Assembly (NCBI GenBank): GCA_017646625.1
Contig: JAGCMF010000001.1
Span: forward strand, 32,895-96,894
Length of the DNA: 64,000 bases
DNA from: Alistipes sp.
GTDB lineage: Bacteria > Bacteroidota > Bacteroidia > Bacteroidales > Rikenellaceae
Reading direction: 5' to 3'
Within the stretch, counting starts at the first letter, position 1, and every line of letters starts with the position of its first letter. Below the pieces are notes generated by a model. The model saw only the letters and a list, made by a program, of their open reading frames with translations, searched no databases and had not been told where the DNA came from. Positions 35,866 through 43,816 of this stretch are shown one piece after another. The position numbers and the translations under genes were made by a program.

Positions 35866-36717
35866 TTAGAAGAGGATGTATCGTTCGGGGTCTACGGCTG
35901 TGCCATCACGCCATAGCTCGAACTCGAGTGTTGTGTTCTGCTCCTCGGCCTCGGGGGTGTTTAGACGACCTATGACAGCGCCACTCTGCACCGTCTGACC
36001 CTTGCGCACAAGGATCTCGCCGAGCTGCTTATATACCGAGATATAACCGCCACCATGCTGTATTGTCACACTGCCTATGCCCTGACCATGCTCCACCGTG
36101 CCTATGACGGTGCCATTCTCCACAGCCATAACAGAGTCGTCGCCGTCGATGCTCATTATCGCCACGTCGTAACTCGACTCTGGGGCATCGAAGTTGCGTG
36201 TTATGGTGCCACGCATTGGAGAGCTGAACATTGCCGCCTCCGACTTCAGTGGCTTGGTGTTAGATAGCGAGTATTCACCCGTGGTGCTCTCTAGCGCTGC
36301 GCGTAGCAGCGTGTCGGCACGTGTGGGTAGTATGCGTGACTTGTCGTAGCGTATGGTGTCGGTCAATACTGTCGAGTGCACCGTTGGTGTGCTGCCACCC
36401 ATGATTGTCGCCACCGCCTCGTTATAGGCAAGTATCTCACTCATGTTGCGTTCCATGATGTCGAGACGCATGATGCTCTCACGCAAGTGTGCCTCACGCT
36501 TCTCGGCATCTGTGCGGTAGCCGGGGAGCATGTCGAGGATTGAGGTGTACGACATGAGCAGTAGCAGTGTTATGAATATGAGGATGATGAGTCCTGCGAT
36601 GCCACCCCACAGGCCTATGGGTGTGATGTTAAGGCGCCACTCCACCTCATTCTCCGTGCGACCGCGCATGACGAGCTGTCGCTTATCTGTCAACCTATCC
36701 CAAATATTGCGTGCCAT
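35866..36717 (-). CDS. M23-like (LytM) domain protein lacking zinc ligands
   Basis: A 283-residue membrane-anchored protein: a basic cytoplasmic start, a helix at about 36-56 (GGIAGLIILIFITLLLLMSY), a coiled-coil-like stretch (about 68-100) and a C-terminal LytM fold (about 175-283). The fold is clear (VENGTVIGTVEHGQGIGSVT, IQHGGGYISVYKQLGEILV). The catalytic HxxxD is replaced by SSYDV, and the HxH strand reads TLEFELW, so zinc binding looks lost. Degenerate LytM proteins such as EnvC activate amidases instead of cutting peptidoglycan. The ATG at 36717 was chosen over TTG at 36723. It heads the dxr-rseP-radA operon. Confidence 0.85.
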   Translation of the reverse strand: MARNIWDRLTDKRQLVMRGRTENEVEWRLNITPIGLWGGIAGLIILIFITLLLLMSYTSILDMLPGYRTDAEKREAHLRESIMRLDIMERNMSEILAYNEAVATIMGGSTPTVHSTVLTDTIRYDKSRILPTRADTLLRAALESTTGEYSLSNTKPLKSEAAMFSSPMRGTITRNFDAPESSYDVAIMSIDGDDSVMAVENGTVIGTVEHGQGIGSVTIQHGGGYISVYKQLGEILVRKGQTVQSGAVIGRLNTPEAEEQNTTLEFELWRDGTAVDPERYILF

Positions 36718-36745
36718 TATCAATTATCATTTAATGTATAACGTG

Positions 36746-36753
36746 CAAAGATA
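36746..36753 (-). promoter_or_regulatory. -7 promoter box for the LytM-dxr-rseP-radA operon
   Basis: The minus strand reads TATCTTTG, about 30 bases before the LytM gene start. Confidence 0.5.
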
Positions 36754-36771
36754 ACGAAATTGGTGGGATAC

Positions 36772-36802
36772 TTTGTATTTTGTAATAACTTTTTTACCTT
36801 TG
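36772..36802 (+). promoter_or_regulatory. Promoter for the nucleotidyltransferase gene
   Basis: TTTG at 36772-36775 and TACCTTTG at 36795-36802 are separated by 19 bases; the start codon follows 32 bases later. It lies back to back with the LytM operon promoter. Confidence 0.65.
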
Positions 36803-36834
36803 TGCTAATAAATTTACGAAAAAGCTATATTACT

Positions 36835-37743
36835 ATGATTAAACCTACACTCTTGGTATTGGCTGCGGGCATGGGTTCGCGCTACGGATCACTCAAGCAG
36901 ATGGATGGCGTAGGCCCTAATGGCGAGGCTATCATCGACTACTCGGTATATGATGCTATACGTGCCGGCTTCGGTAAGGTTGTCTTCGTCATTCGTCACT
37001 CTTTTGAGGCTGACTTCAAGGAGGTATTCAATGCAGAACGCTTCGGTGGTAAGATAGCTGTGGAGTATGTATTTCAGGAACTCGACTACCTCCCCGAGGG
37101 CTTTGCTGTCCCCGAGGGTCGTGTTAAGCCATGGGGTACCAACCACGCTGTTATGATGGCTGCCAAGGCTATAAACGAGCCATTTGCTGTAATCAACGCC
37201 GATGACTTCTACGGCCGTGAGGCATATGTTACTATTGGAGACTATCTACGTACCCTTGAGGGTAGTGAGGCACGCTACTGCATGGTAGGCTACGAGGTGT
37301 CGAAGACCCTTTCGGAGAATGGCACAGTGTCGCGTGGCGTATGCACAGTTGACAACAACGGTAACCTCACAGGCATGGTGGAACGTACACAGATAGAACG
37401 TGTTAATGGTACTATCCTTTTCCACGATGGCGGTGCTGATGAGCCTCTTGCCGAGAATACTCCTGTCTCGATGAATCTCTTCGGCTTCACCCCCGACTAC
37501 TTCCGCTACTCCGAGGCATTCTTCAAGGAGTTCCTTGCTGCAAACATCGAGAATCTCAAGTCCGAGTTCTTCATCCCTCTCATGGTTAATAAGGTTATCA
37601 GCGAGGGCACAGCCACTATGCGTGTTCTTCCTACCACCTCCGACTGGTTTGGCGTAACCTATAAGGAGGATAAGCCATATCTTGTTGCCAAGATTGAGGA
37701 GTTCATTGAGGCGGGGGTATATCCACGTAATCTCTGGAAGTAA
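36835..37743 (+). CDS. Sugar-phosphate nucleotidyltransferase family protein
   Basis: A 302-residue Rossmann-type NTP transferase. It opens MIKPTLLVLAAGMGSRYGSL with the GxGxR-like phosphate loop, then VFVIRHSFEADFKEVF, and the nucleotide/metal site NADDFYGREAY. The family makes NDP-sugars or related activated compounds; the acceptor here is unknown. The ATG at 36835 was chosen because the promoter lies inside the longer possible frame. Its TAA stop is directly followed by a family A repeat. Confidence 0.85.
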   Translation: MIKPTLLVLAAGMGSRYGSLKQMDGVGPNGEAIIDYSVYDAIRAGFGKVVFVIRHSFEADFKEVFNAERFGGKIAVEYVFQELDYLPEGFAVPEGRVKPWGTNHAVMMAAKAINEPFAVINADDFYGREAYVTIGDYLRTLEGSEARYCMVGYEVSKTLSENGTVSRGVCTVDNNGNLTGMVERTQIERVNGTILFHDGGADEPLAENTPVSMNLFGFTPDYFRYSEAFFKEFLAANIENLKSEFFIPLMVNKVISEGTATMRVLPTTSDWFGVTYKEDKPYLVAKIEEFIEAGVYPRNLWK

Positions 37744-37872
37744 TTTCTTGTGATAAGGGGTCGATTGCGGCCCCTAACAAAAAATTGCCGTCAATGGGAC
37801 GTACGTCAAGTACTACCCATCGACGGCATTTTTGCCGAGTGTAGCACTCGGCACCCTTCTAACAAGAAATTT
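37741..37872 (+). repeat. Family A structured repeat, copy A1
   Basis: Complete copy starting at the upstream stop codon. Outer arms are AATTTCTTGT and ACAAGAAATT. The left hairpin is GGGG...CCCC, the central stem GCCGTC (37787-37792) with GACGGC (37822-37827) around an inner GTAC/GTAC hairpin, and the right hairpin GCCGAGTG/CACTCGGC. It is nearly identical to copy A6 at 60165. Confidence 0.9.
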
Positions 37873-37995
37873 CATGTGATAAGGGGTCATTCTCGACCTC
37901 TCAATCATTCGGCTGAATGGGAAATACGCCAAGTATGACCCATCCAGCCGAATTTCTTTATCGAGGCCAAGCCTGACCCCTTCTGACAAGAAATT
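37869..37995 (+). repeat. Family A structured repeat, copy A2
   Basis: Directly joined to A1, sharing the bases around AAATTT. The central stem is TTCGGCTG (37908-37915) with CAGCCGAA (37945-37952), and the inner hairpin is ATAC/GTAT instead of GTAC/GTAC. Right hairpin AGGC/GCCT. It closely matches copy A4 behind dnaA. Confidence 0.9.
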
Positions 37996-38126
37996 GGTCT
38001 CACGCTGGGTAAGTGGTCGTCTGCAACCTCTCAATCATTACCCCGAATGGGACGTACGTCAAGTACTACCCATCGGTGGCTTTTTCATGTCAGAGCCAAA
38101 TCTGACGCCCTTCTAACAAGAAATTG
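37996..38126 (+). repeat. Family A structured repeat, copy A3 (diverged left end)
   Basis: The left end is changed to GGTCTCACGCTGGGTAAG, but the inner GTACGTCAAGTAC core, the right hairpin GTCAGA/TCTGAC and the right end CTTCTAACAAGAAATT are intact. It is followed by GGTATCACGATGGTTAGG, also found after copy A7. Confidence 0.8.
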
Positions 38127-38325
38127 GGTATCACGATGGTTAGGTAGGTCAAGACAAAGAGACAATATATTACCTTTTATGCCCTTTTATGACGTTTTAT
38201 GCCCCTTGGTACCCGAGAATGAAAAGGGCATAAAGTGTCACAAGGGGCAGAAGGGTAAGAAATATACCTTTTATTCCCTTTTATGACGCTTTATGCCCTA
38301 TTTCTCGCGTTGTCTCTCTCTTCCC
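38127..38325. repeat. Family D array D2
   Basis: A left arm of CTTTTATGCCC-type units, the core CTTGGTACCCGAGAATGA near 38206, and a right arm of AAGGGCATAA-type units, then another inverted set. GAGACAA-type sequence marks its start. No gene is present. Confidence 0.7.
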
Positions 38326-38329
38326 AAAA

Positions 38330-38368
38330 AAAGATAGGAGCACCCAACTGCAGATGGGTGCTCCTTGC
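38330..38368 (-). terminator. Terminator of the DUF6562 surface protein gene
   Basis: GGAGCACCCA and TGGGTGCTCC form a strong stem; on the minus strand it is followed by TATCTTTTTTT. Confidence 0.8.
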
Positions 38369-38437
38369 GCAACACAAATTAACAAATCTGAAAGCAATAA
38401 AGAACGATGTGTTGCTTGGTGTTAGTAGTTCGCTACT

Positions 38438-41338
38438 TTAGAGTGTATTAACAGTGAAACCCTCCTGGCAATCTACATTGTTGGCGTCAAACTTTTTGCC
38501 TGCAGCTCCAATAATATTGTACTGACTATTATCCAATGTGTTTCCTGTAGCTACCACTGTTGCATTTGCTGCATTTGAGTAAGAGGTAATGTTAACCTGT
38601 GAGTTTGTCATTACGTTGTCAACAAATGTGATGCTCTCATGTGCACTCATATATGCGTGTGCATTTGTGAAAGTATTGCCTGAAATATACAAACTCTTCA
38701 ACTCGTTCGCATTCTCGTTGTCAGAGATACCTCTGCTCCAATTTGTGAATATAGAGTTTGTGATAGTTGTGGTATAATTCCACTGTGGGCTTCCAGACTT
38801 ATCACCAAATACTACGGCGTTAGCTTTAGAATAATTACCACTGCCAATGAATGTACAATTGTCTACTACAAGTTCGTTGTGAGATGAAATTGCGCGAAGC
38901 CAGTTTCCGGGTGCAGTTGTTTCACTCATGTCAATAGTAAGATTCTGAACAACCGCAGGAGCTTCGAAACGGAATGCTGAATGATGGTTATATCCATCAG
39001 ATACCTCGCAATTGAACTTTAATGTGTTACCCATACCGTCGATAGTGATAGGCTTTGAAGTTGTTGCACCAGTATATCGACGATCCCACTTCTCTGTTAC
39101 GATAATATCGTTTTTGAGGTAGATGGTTTTGCTACCGTCGTTATTCTTCAAAGCCTCGATAAGATTCGCTGCATCAGTTACAACAACGTCTCGTGGATAT
39201 ACGAGCATGCCCTCTGCGCCTGTAAGAGTGTAAGTGCTAACAGGAAGAATTGGACTTACGCCATCCTCATACTCGTTGTAGGACAATGTTGCCTGGTACA
39301 AGCCACCTGCTGTAAGGGCGTTGTCGCCAACAAATGTCAAGTTGTAGTGACTTGTGCTTGATGTAAGCTTGCGTACACAAACAGGAATATATGCATCGAT
39401 ATCGCAGTTCTCAACTGTGAGTGATACTACTGGGCGTTGGTCACCATCTGAACGTACGCCATAACCCTCTACGTCAATTGTAGAGTTCTTGATAGTTGCG
39501 TTTGCTGTGTTGCCAAATGAGATACCACCCTTTGAATCTGTGATACGAACACCATCAATCAATACGTTGTTGTCGCAGCTCTGTGCCTGAAGTAGAGAGT
39601 GAAGGTTTGTACCAGTACAGTTAATAACGCGGAGGTTGTAGAACTGTGAGAAACGTATACCTACAACCTTTTGGCTGGCAGCTGTGTTGTTGAATGAACA
39701 GTTCTCGATAGTGATGTTGTGTGGGTACTCATTGTGTCCTGATAAGCCGCTGATGAAATCCATCTCCGCACGGTCAGTCTCGAAGTTTACATTCTTGATA
39801 ACAAGAGTGTAATTTGAAGGATATTCGTTTTCGCCATCAACAACGATAGTACCATCGAAATTGAAACCGTTACCATCAATTACAATGTTGTGACCTCTCT
39901 GTTTTACTGTAACATTACCTGCGAGGTTTTGAGTGAATGTGAATGTACCACCGTTATTGCAGATGTACTCAAGCAATGCGAATGAATCAGCATTGTTCTC
40001 AATCTCGAAGCAGTTGCCATAAACAACATCCTCCTCTACATCGCCACCCTCAACAACAACGCAACCATCGGTAGCGTCGATGAATGCAGCTGTGCTGTCA
40101 TCAGTTAGGGTAATCTCACCCTCGCCCTCAAATACGATAGTCTGACCATCAGTAAGAGTGATAAGAGCAGCGCCAGTGTTGTTCTTGTTCTCTACAGTGA
40201 TAGTATAACCGTTGAGGTCGATAGTTGTAGACTTGCTTGCTGTAGCGCGTGTTGTTGCAAGAGTTCCTGGAACACTTGAGATTGTGATGTCAGAGATGAT
40301 GATATACTCGCCACCATTATCTACAGCAGCAAAGAAGTCAGCTGCGCTGCTGATAGTCTCCTGGTAGTAAGGAGGGTTGTTAGGATTTTCTTCATTCTCA
40401 AAGTCGTCAGAAACGTCAACCTTGATGTTGTTGCCATCAGTAAGGATGTCACCTGTGATAGTTGTCAAGTAGTTACGCTTAACAGGAATCTCTGTGTTGA
40501 AGCTGTTTGTAGCTACGTTACCGTTCTCGTAAGTAACGGTCATGTCAAACTGGATAGTGCCAGTTTCAGTGCCAAAGATATAGTCTGTAAAGAGAGTAAG
40601 GCTTGTAGCGTTAGCATCTGTATAGTCGTAAACAGCTGCAAGGTTATATGCAAATGTAGCATTAGCAACTGCAGTGTTAGCAGTCTCTTTCAATGCGTTG
40701 AAGCCGCTGTATACCTTTGTCTTATACTCTACGCGAACATCTGTTGGAAGAGCATCGTATGCAAGCTCCTTGAGAGCCTCGATGTCGGTAGTAACAACGC
40801 GCAACTTACCGAATGGGCGGATAAGGTCGAGGTTGATAGACTTACCGCTGTTGTAATCCTCTACAAGAGCAACAGCAGTGTATGCATCGCGCGCCTCGTC
40901 CATTGCAAGCCACTTGCCATCAGCGATAGTCACTGCGTTAAGACCATTCTCTCCATTGTTAAGAGTGTTGTAGTAGAGGTCAGCCTCCGAGCCATTTGTT
41001 ACGAAGTCAGCCCATACTACGAAGTTGTAGTCGCGCTCTGGGATAAGGCGAACAGGGAATGAGACACTCTTTACATTTGTCTCTACTGTCTGAATGTCAC
41101 GATAAACGAATACGTCGTTCTCCTTGTCGTAAACCTCAAGGATGTAACGAAGGTCATAAGTCGCACCGTCAACATTTGCAAGACCGCTGTCTGCACTTGT
41201 AGCACGAGTAGTCTCGGTAATCGAAACGGTAACAAACGATTCAGCCTCGCCACCGACGATAACGTCGAGACCCTCTGGCTCTGTCTGACATGATGCCAAT
41301 CCAAGCATCATAGCCGCGAAAAACAAAAGTTTTTTCAT
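38438..41338 (-). CDS. DUF6562 and beta-helix surface lipoprotein
   Basis: A 966-residue protein with a lipoprotein signal (KLLFFAAMMLGLASCQ, Cys about 17), so probably surface-exposed. Residues about 35-320 match the DUF6562/fimbrillin-like domain (VTVSITETTRATS, then DLRYILEVYDKENDVFVY, then NFVVWADFV, then RPFGKLRVVTTD). From about 330 to the end are repeated short beta-strand turns of the parallel beta-helix (pectate lyase-like) type, such as NITIENCSFNN, LRVINCTGTN and TVENCDIDAY, in two blocks split near residue 740. Beta-helix proteins bind or cut polysaccharides; no catalytic residues were identified. It has its own promoter and a leader of about 270 bases. Confidence 0.8.
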   Translation of the reverse strand: MKKLLFFAAMMLGLASCQTEPEGLDVIVGGEAESFVTVSITETTRATSADSGLANVDGATYDLRYILEVYDKENDVFVYRDIQTVETNVKSVSFPVRLIPERDYNFVVWADFVTNGSEADLYYNTLNNGENGLNAVTIADGKWLAMDEARDAYTAVALVEDYNSGKSINLDLIRPFGKLRVVTTDIEALKELAYDALPTDVRVEYKTKVYSGFNALKETANTAVANATFAYNLAAVYDYTDANATSLTLFTDYIFGTETGTIQFDMTVTYENGNVATNSFNTEIPVKRNYLTTITGDILTDGNNIKVDVSDDFENEENPNNPPYYQETISSAADFFAAVDNGGEYIIISDITISSVPGTLATTRATASKSTTIDLNGYTITVENKNNTGAALITLTDGQTIVFEGEGEITLTDDSTAAFIDATDGCVVVEGGDVEEDVVYGNCFEIENNADSFALLEYICNNGGTFTFTQNLAGNVTVKQRGHNIVIDGNGFNFDGTIVVDGENEYPSNYTLVIKNVNFETDRAEMDFISGLSGHNEYPHNITIENCSFNNTAASQKVVGIRFSQFYNLRVINCTGTNLHSLLQAQSCDNNVLIDGVRITDSKGGISFGNTANATIKNSTIDVEGYGVRSDGDQRPVVSLTVENCDIDAYIPVCVRKLTSSTSHYNLTFVGDNALTAGGLYQATLSYNEYEDGVSPILPVSTYTLTGAEGMLVYPRDVVVTDAANLIEALKNNDGSKTIYLKNDIIVTEKWDRRYTGATTSKPITIDGMGNTLKFNCEVSDGYNHHSAFRFEAPAVVQNLTIDMSETTAPGNWLRAISSHNELVVDNCTFIGSGNYSKANAVVFGDKSGSPQWNYTTTITNSIFTNWSRGISDNENANELKSLYISGNTFTNAHAYMSAHESITFVDNVMTNSQVNITSYSNAANATVVATGNTLDNSQYNIIGAAGKKFDANNVDCQEGFTVNTL

Positions 41339-41523
41339 AGTGTAATATTAATTTAGGTGTAAAAAATTGTTTTTAGTCAAATCGTAAAAAAATAGAGCCG
41401 ATGAAGCACAACAACGTTATGCAACAACGACTCTCGGCCCAATCTCTTGCGGCAGTGGGCTAAATACTATATTATGTATGTTATGTGATTGTGATAAGTG
41501 TACGTAACTACTTAAGGATGAGG

Positions 41524-41589
41524 TTAAATTCCCCCCCCCTCGCGGCGCACTATGGCGCGAATGTTAGTGTATGTTACGTTTTTGCTCAT
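41524..41589 (-). CDS. Possible 21-codon leader ORF with a nine-G tract
   Basis: In the leader of the DUF6562 gene the minus strand encodes MSKNVTYTNIRAIVRREGGG then Ile and stop, starting about 30 bases after the predicted -7 box. The Gly codons fall in a run of nine G at 41539-41531. One added G would extend the frame to a stop near 41410. No family is recognised and coding is unproven. Confidence 0.3.
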   Translation of the reverse strand: MSKNVTYTNIRAIVRREGGGI

Positions 41590-41620
41590 ATATTCTGTTG
41601 GAGAATGTCAATACTTACTA

Positions 41621-41651
41621 CAAAAGTATGAAATAAAATCCAAACTGCAAA
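41621..41651 (-). promoter_or_regulatory. Promoter for the DUF6562 gene
   Basis: On the minus strand TTTG (41651-41648) and TACTTTTG (41628-41621) are separated by 19 bases. This implies a leader of about 270 bases before 41338, unusually long for the window. Confidence 0.65.
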
Positions 41652-41676
41652 ATAAATTCAAAGAAAAAAAGAGACC

Positions 41677-41697
41677 CTACCTCTTCTAACGGGAAAT
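41677..41697 (+). repeat. Family A repeat relic (right end only)
   Basis: CTCTTCTAACGGGAAATTAA resembles the family A right end CTTCTAACAAGAAATT; nothing else of the element remains. Confidence 0.4.
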
Positions 41698-41699
41698 TA

Positions 41700-41850
41700 A
41701 TTTTCGAAAAGGTCACAGTAAAAGGGCATAAAAGGTCACTCTCTTTGGTTATGGGGGGGCTGGCTATGTTACTTTTTAGTCAGCCCCTTTTATTCCCTTT
41801 TATGACGCTTTATGCCCTTTTATCTCACGTTGTCTCTCTATCCCTCTGAT
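41700..41850. repeat. Family D array D3 split by hairpin H
   Basis: AAAGGGCATAAAAGGTCA units (about 41720-41740) and TTTTATGACGCTTTATGCCC units (about 41790-41822) flank hairpin H. With D1 and D2 this shows the arms can surround different cores. Confidence 0.6.
41756..41792 (+). terminator. Hairpin H, copy 3
   Basis: GGGGCTGGCTA pairs with TAGTCAGCCCC around a loop ending TTACTTTT and is followed by TTTTATT on the plus strand. A run of seven G starts the stem. No plus-strand gene precedes it, so it may be part of the repeat rather than a terminator for a gene. Confidence 0.55.
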
Positions 41851-41858
41851 AGACTGCT

Positions 41859-42980
41859 CTATGCCTGCTGTGGCTGTTGTGCTTTGGGGAGTGTGAAGGT
41901 GAACTCCAGACCGCTACTCTTCTCGCGGTTCTTCACCGAGATATCGCCGCCATGGAAGAGCACGGCATTCTTCACGATAGAGAGGCCAAGGCCTGTGCCA
42001 CCGAGCTTACGCGAACGACCCTTATCTATGCGGTAGAAGCGTTCAAAGATGTGGTTTATGTGGTCCTCATCTACGCCGATGCCATTATCGGCAAAGGTGA
42101 GAGTATACATATCGTTGCTATCATCTATAAGTTTGATGAAGATGTCGCGACCACCCGAGTATGCTATAGCGTTGTCAGTAAGGTTCTTAATCATCGACAT
42201 TAGCAGTGTTGAGTTGCCTGTCACGGGCAGTGATGCTGGCATGTTAATGTTAACTCTCATGCGCTTATCGTCGGGCAGCATGGCGACCTCCGAGGCTATC
42301 TCATCTATGATTGCACGTAGGTCCACACTCTCGCGTTCTATGCGGCTACTACCATCCTCCATGCGTGTGATTGTCGAGACGTCGTGAAGGAGCTGTGTGA
42401 GGCGCTGGCAGTGTGTGTAGCACTTTGTGATGAAGACCTCACGTTCCTCCTCCTTCATATCCTTCGATGTTATCATCGTCTCGAGGTATCCCTGGATGGC
42501 TGCTACGGGGGTCTTAATCTCGTGGTTTATGTTGTTGGTGAGCTGTCGCTTTATGCGTAGCTTCTCCTGCTGCTCGTGCAGTGCCTTGTCGTGCTCGCGC
42601 TGTACCTCGTTTGAGGCATCACGAAGACGACCATAGAGGTCTATAATATGGCGTGATAGGTCGCCCAGCTCGTCGTTGGCAAAGGTGGGCATAGACTCTA
42701 TGTCGGCACCATTCTCCATCGCTTGAGCAGCACGTTCCAGGCTGCGTAGGTTGCGGTGTAGGCGCACGGCGAGGAGCAGTGCTATTATCATTGTGGCCGT
42801 GGCAACACCGATGATGGCGTAGAAGATGCCCTCGTCGAAGTGTACGACATTCTTGAAATGACTCACCAGCGAGTAACGGTAGATGATGAATCCACCTAAT
42901 AGGGTGACGATAAGGAGTGTCAGTAGCAGATACATGCCACCGCGGTAGCTTAATGTTTTAGCCTTCGAATCCATAGCCAT
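41859..42980 (-). CDS. Sensor histidine kinase, PhoR-like
   Basis: A 373-residue membrane kinase. Two transmembrane helices (about 14-33 and 50-68) flank a very short periplasmic loop of about 16 residues, so the signal is probably sensed in or at the membrane. A HAMP-like linker, a coiled coil, the H-box NHEIKTPVAAIQGYLETM (His near 152) and the HATPase with NLTDNAIAYS, DNGIGV and GGTGLGLSIVKNAV follow. It overlaps its response regulator gene by 23 bases. The divergent phosphate transporter suggests a PhoR role. Confidence 0.9.
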   Translation of the reverse strand: MAMDSKAKTLSYRGGMYLLLTLLIVTLLGGFIIYRYSLVSHFKNVVHFDEGIFYAIIGVATATMIIALLLAVRLHRNLRSLERAAQAMENGADIESMPTFANDELGDLSRHIIDLYGRLRDASNEVQREHDKALHEQQEKLRIKRQLTNNINHEIKTPVAAIQGYLETMITSKDMKEEEREVFITKCYTHCQRLTQLLHDVSTITRMEDGSSRIERESVDLRAIIDEIASEVAMLPDDKRMRVNINMPASLPVTGNSTLLMSMIKNLTDNAIAYSGGRDIFIKLIDDSNDMYTLTFADNGIGVDEDHINHIFERFYRIDKGRSRKLGGTGLGLSIVKNAVLFHGGDISVKNREKSSGLEFTFTLPKAQQPQQA

Positions 42981-43653
42981 ATCCTGTTCTTGTTATAATG
43001 TGATTACCATAATGTCCCAATTTCTTGCGCATGCGAGTTATGTTCACGTCTATTGTTCGGTCGAGCACCACAACATCGTCACTCCACACCTGCTTCATAA
43101 TCTTCTCGCGCGAGAGTATCGTTCCGCGGTGCGTTAGTAGCAACACGAGGATGTCGAACTCCTTGCGTGTTAGTGCTACCTCCTCGCCGTCGACGAAGCA
43201 CCTCTTATTCAGTGTGTTGACAACAAGGCTCTCGTAGCTTATTATATTCTCGTCAGGCTCCACTTCAGCCTCCACCTTACGCTGTGTGCGGCGTAGTAGA
43301 CTACGCACGCGTGCCATAACCTCGGCAACGGAGAAGGGCTTCGATATGTAGTCGTCGGCACCTATGTCAAGACCCTTGATCTTGTCGGCCTCGCTGTCGA
43401 GTGCCGAGCAGAAGATTATGGGTAGTGTCGCAGTCTCGGGGCGCTTGCGTAGTATGCGTGCCAGGCCGAAGCCACTCAACTCACCCATCATGACGTCGAG
43501 GATGGCGAGGTCTATGCCTCCGAGGTCGAGGGCCAATGCCTCCTCGGCACTCTGCACCGTAAGCACCTCATATCCCTCCTTCTCGAGGTTAAACTTGAGA
43601 ATCTCGCACAGCGACTCCTCGTCGTCGACAACAAGTATCCTAAATTTGTTCAT
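42958..43653 (-). CDS. OmpR/PhoB-family response regulator
   Basis: A 231-residue regulator: receiver domain about 1-120 with acidic pair DD near 10, phospho-acceptor in LAILDVMMGE (Asp near 52) and the Lys of YISKPF; winged-helix DNA-binding domain about 130-230 with LTRKEFDILVLLLTHRG and a terminal TRTGYGYGFE. It is encoded first and the kinase second. The Pho-box-like repeat in front of the divergent phosphate transporter is a natural target. Confidence 0.93.
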   Translation of the reverse strand: MNKFRILVVDDEESLCEILKFNLEKEGYEVLTVQSAEEALALDLGGIDLAILDVMMGELSGFGLARILRKRPETATLPIIFCSALDSEADKIKGLDIGADDYISKPFSVAEVMARVRSLLRRTQRKVEAEVEPDENIISYESLVVNTLNKRCFVDGEEVALTRKEFDILVLLLTHRGTILSREKIMKQVWSDDVVVLDRTIDVNITRMRKKLGHYGNHIITRTGYGYGFEG

Positions 43654-43687
43654 CGTAGTAAAATAAACTCTCTTTTTTCTAAACGCA

Positions 43688-43695
43688 CAAATATA
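43688..43695 (-). promoter_or_regulatory. -7 promoter box for the two-component operon
   Basis: The minus strand reads TATATTTG 35 bases before the regulator start, with GTTG 20 bases upstream of it. Confidence 0.45.
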
Positions 43696-43755
43696 TAAAA
43701 AAAATGCATGTTTTTCAACTTTTTAATGATGAAAAATGGGTTTATATGCTTAAAT

Positions 43756-43806
43756 CGTTGTTACAGATGTTACATCGACTTCATGGTTTTGTAACAATTT
43801 TGTAAC
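43756..43806 (+). promoter_or_regulatory. Pho-box-like direct repeats upstream of the phosphate transporter
   Basis: TTGTAAC at 43789-43795 and 43800-43806 are separated by AATT, the 7-4-7 pattern of a PhoB-family site, and end 10 bases before the -7 box. Upstream, two inverted copies of the motif (TGTTACAGATGTTACA) face the regulator gene. The arrangement suggests shared control of the divergent genes. Confidence 0.6.
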
Positions 43807-43816
43807 AATTAAATCT

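Noticed and set aside
36055-36267. Long antisense ORFs within the minus-strand operon and elsewhere
   Set aside because: They are shadow frames of well-supported genes, caused by the strong codon bias.
36760-36834. Longer start for the nucleotidyltransferase gene
   Set aside because: The added codons cover the promoter boxes and do not fit the family N-terminus, which begins MIKPTLLVLAAG.
37741-38126. Integron attC sites
   Set aside because: The hairpin layout is suggestive, but there are no core GTTRRRY-type ends, no cassette genes between copies and no integrase in the window.
41401-41463. A 20-codon plus-strand ORF (MKHNNVMQQRLSAQSLAAVG)
   Set aside because: It lies antisense in the leader of the DUF6562 gene, with no promoter or ribosome-binding sequence on the plus strand.
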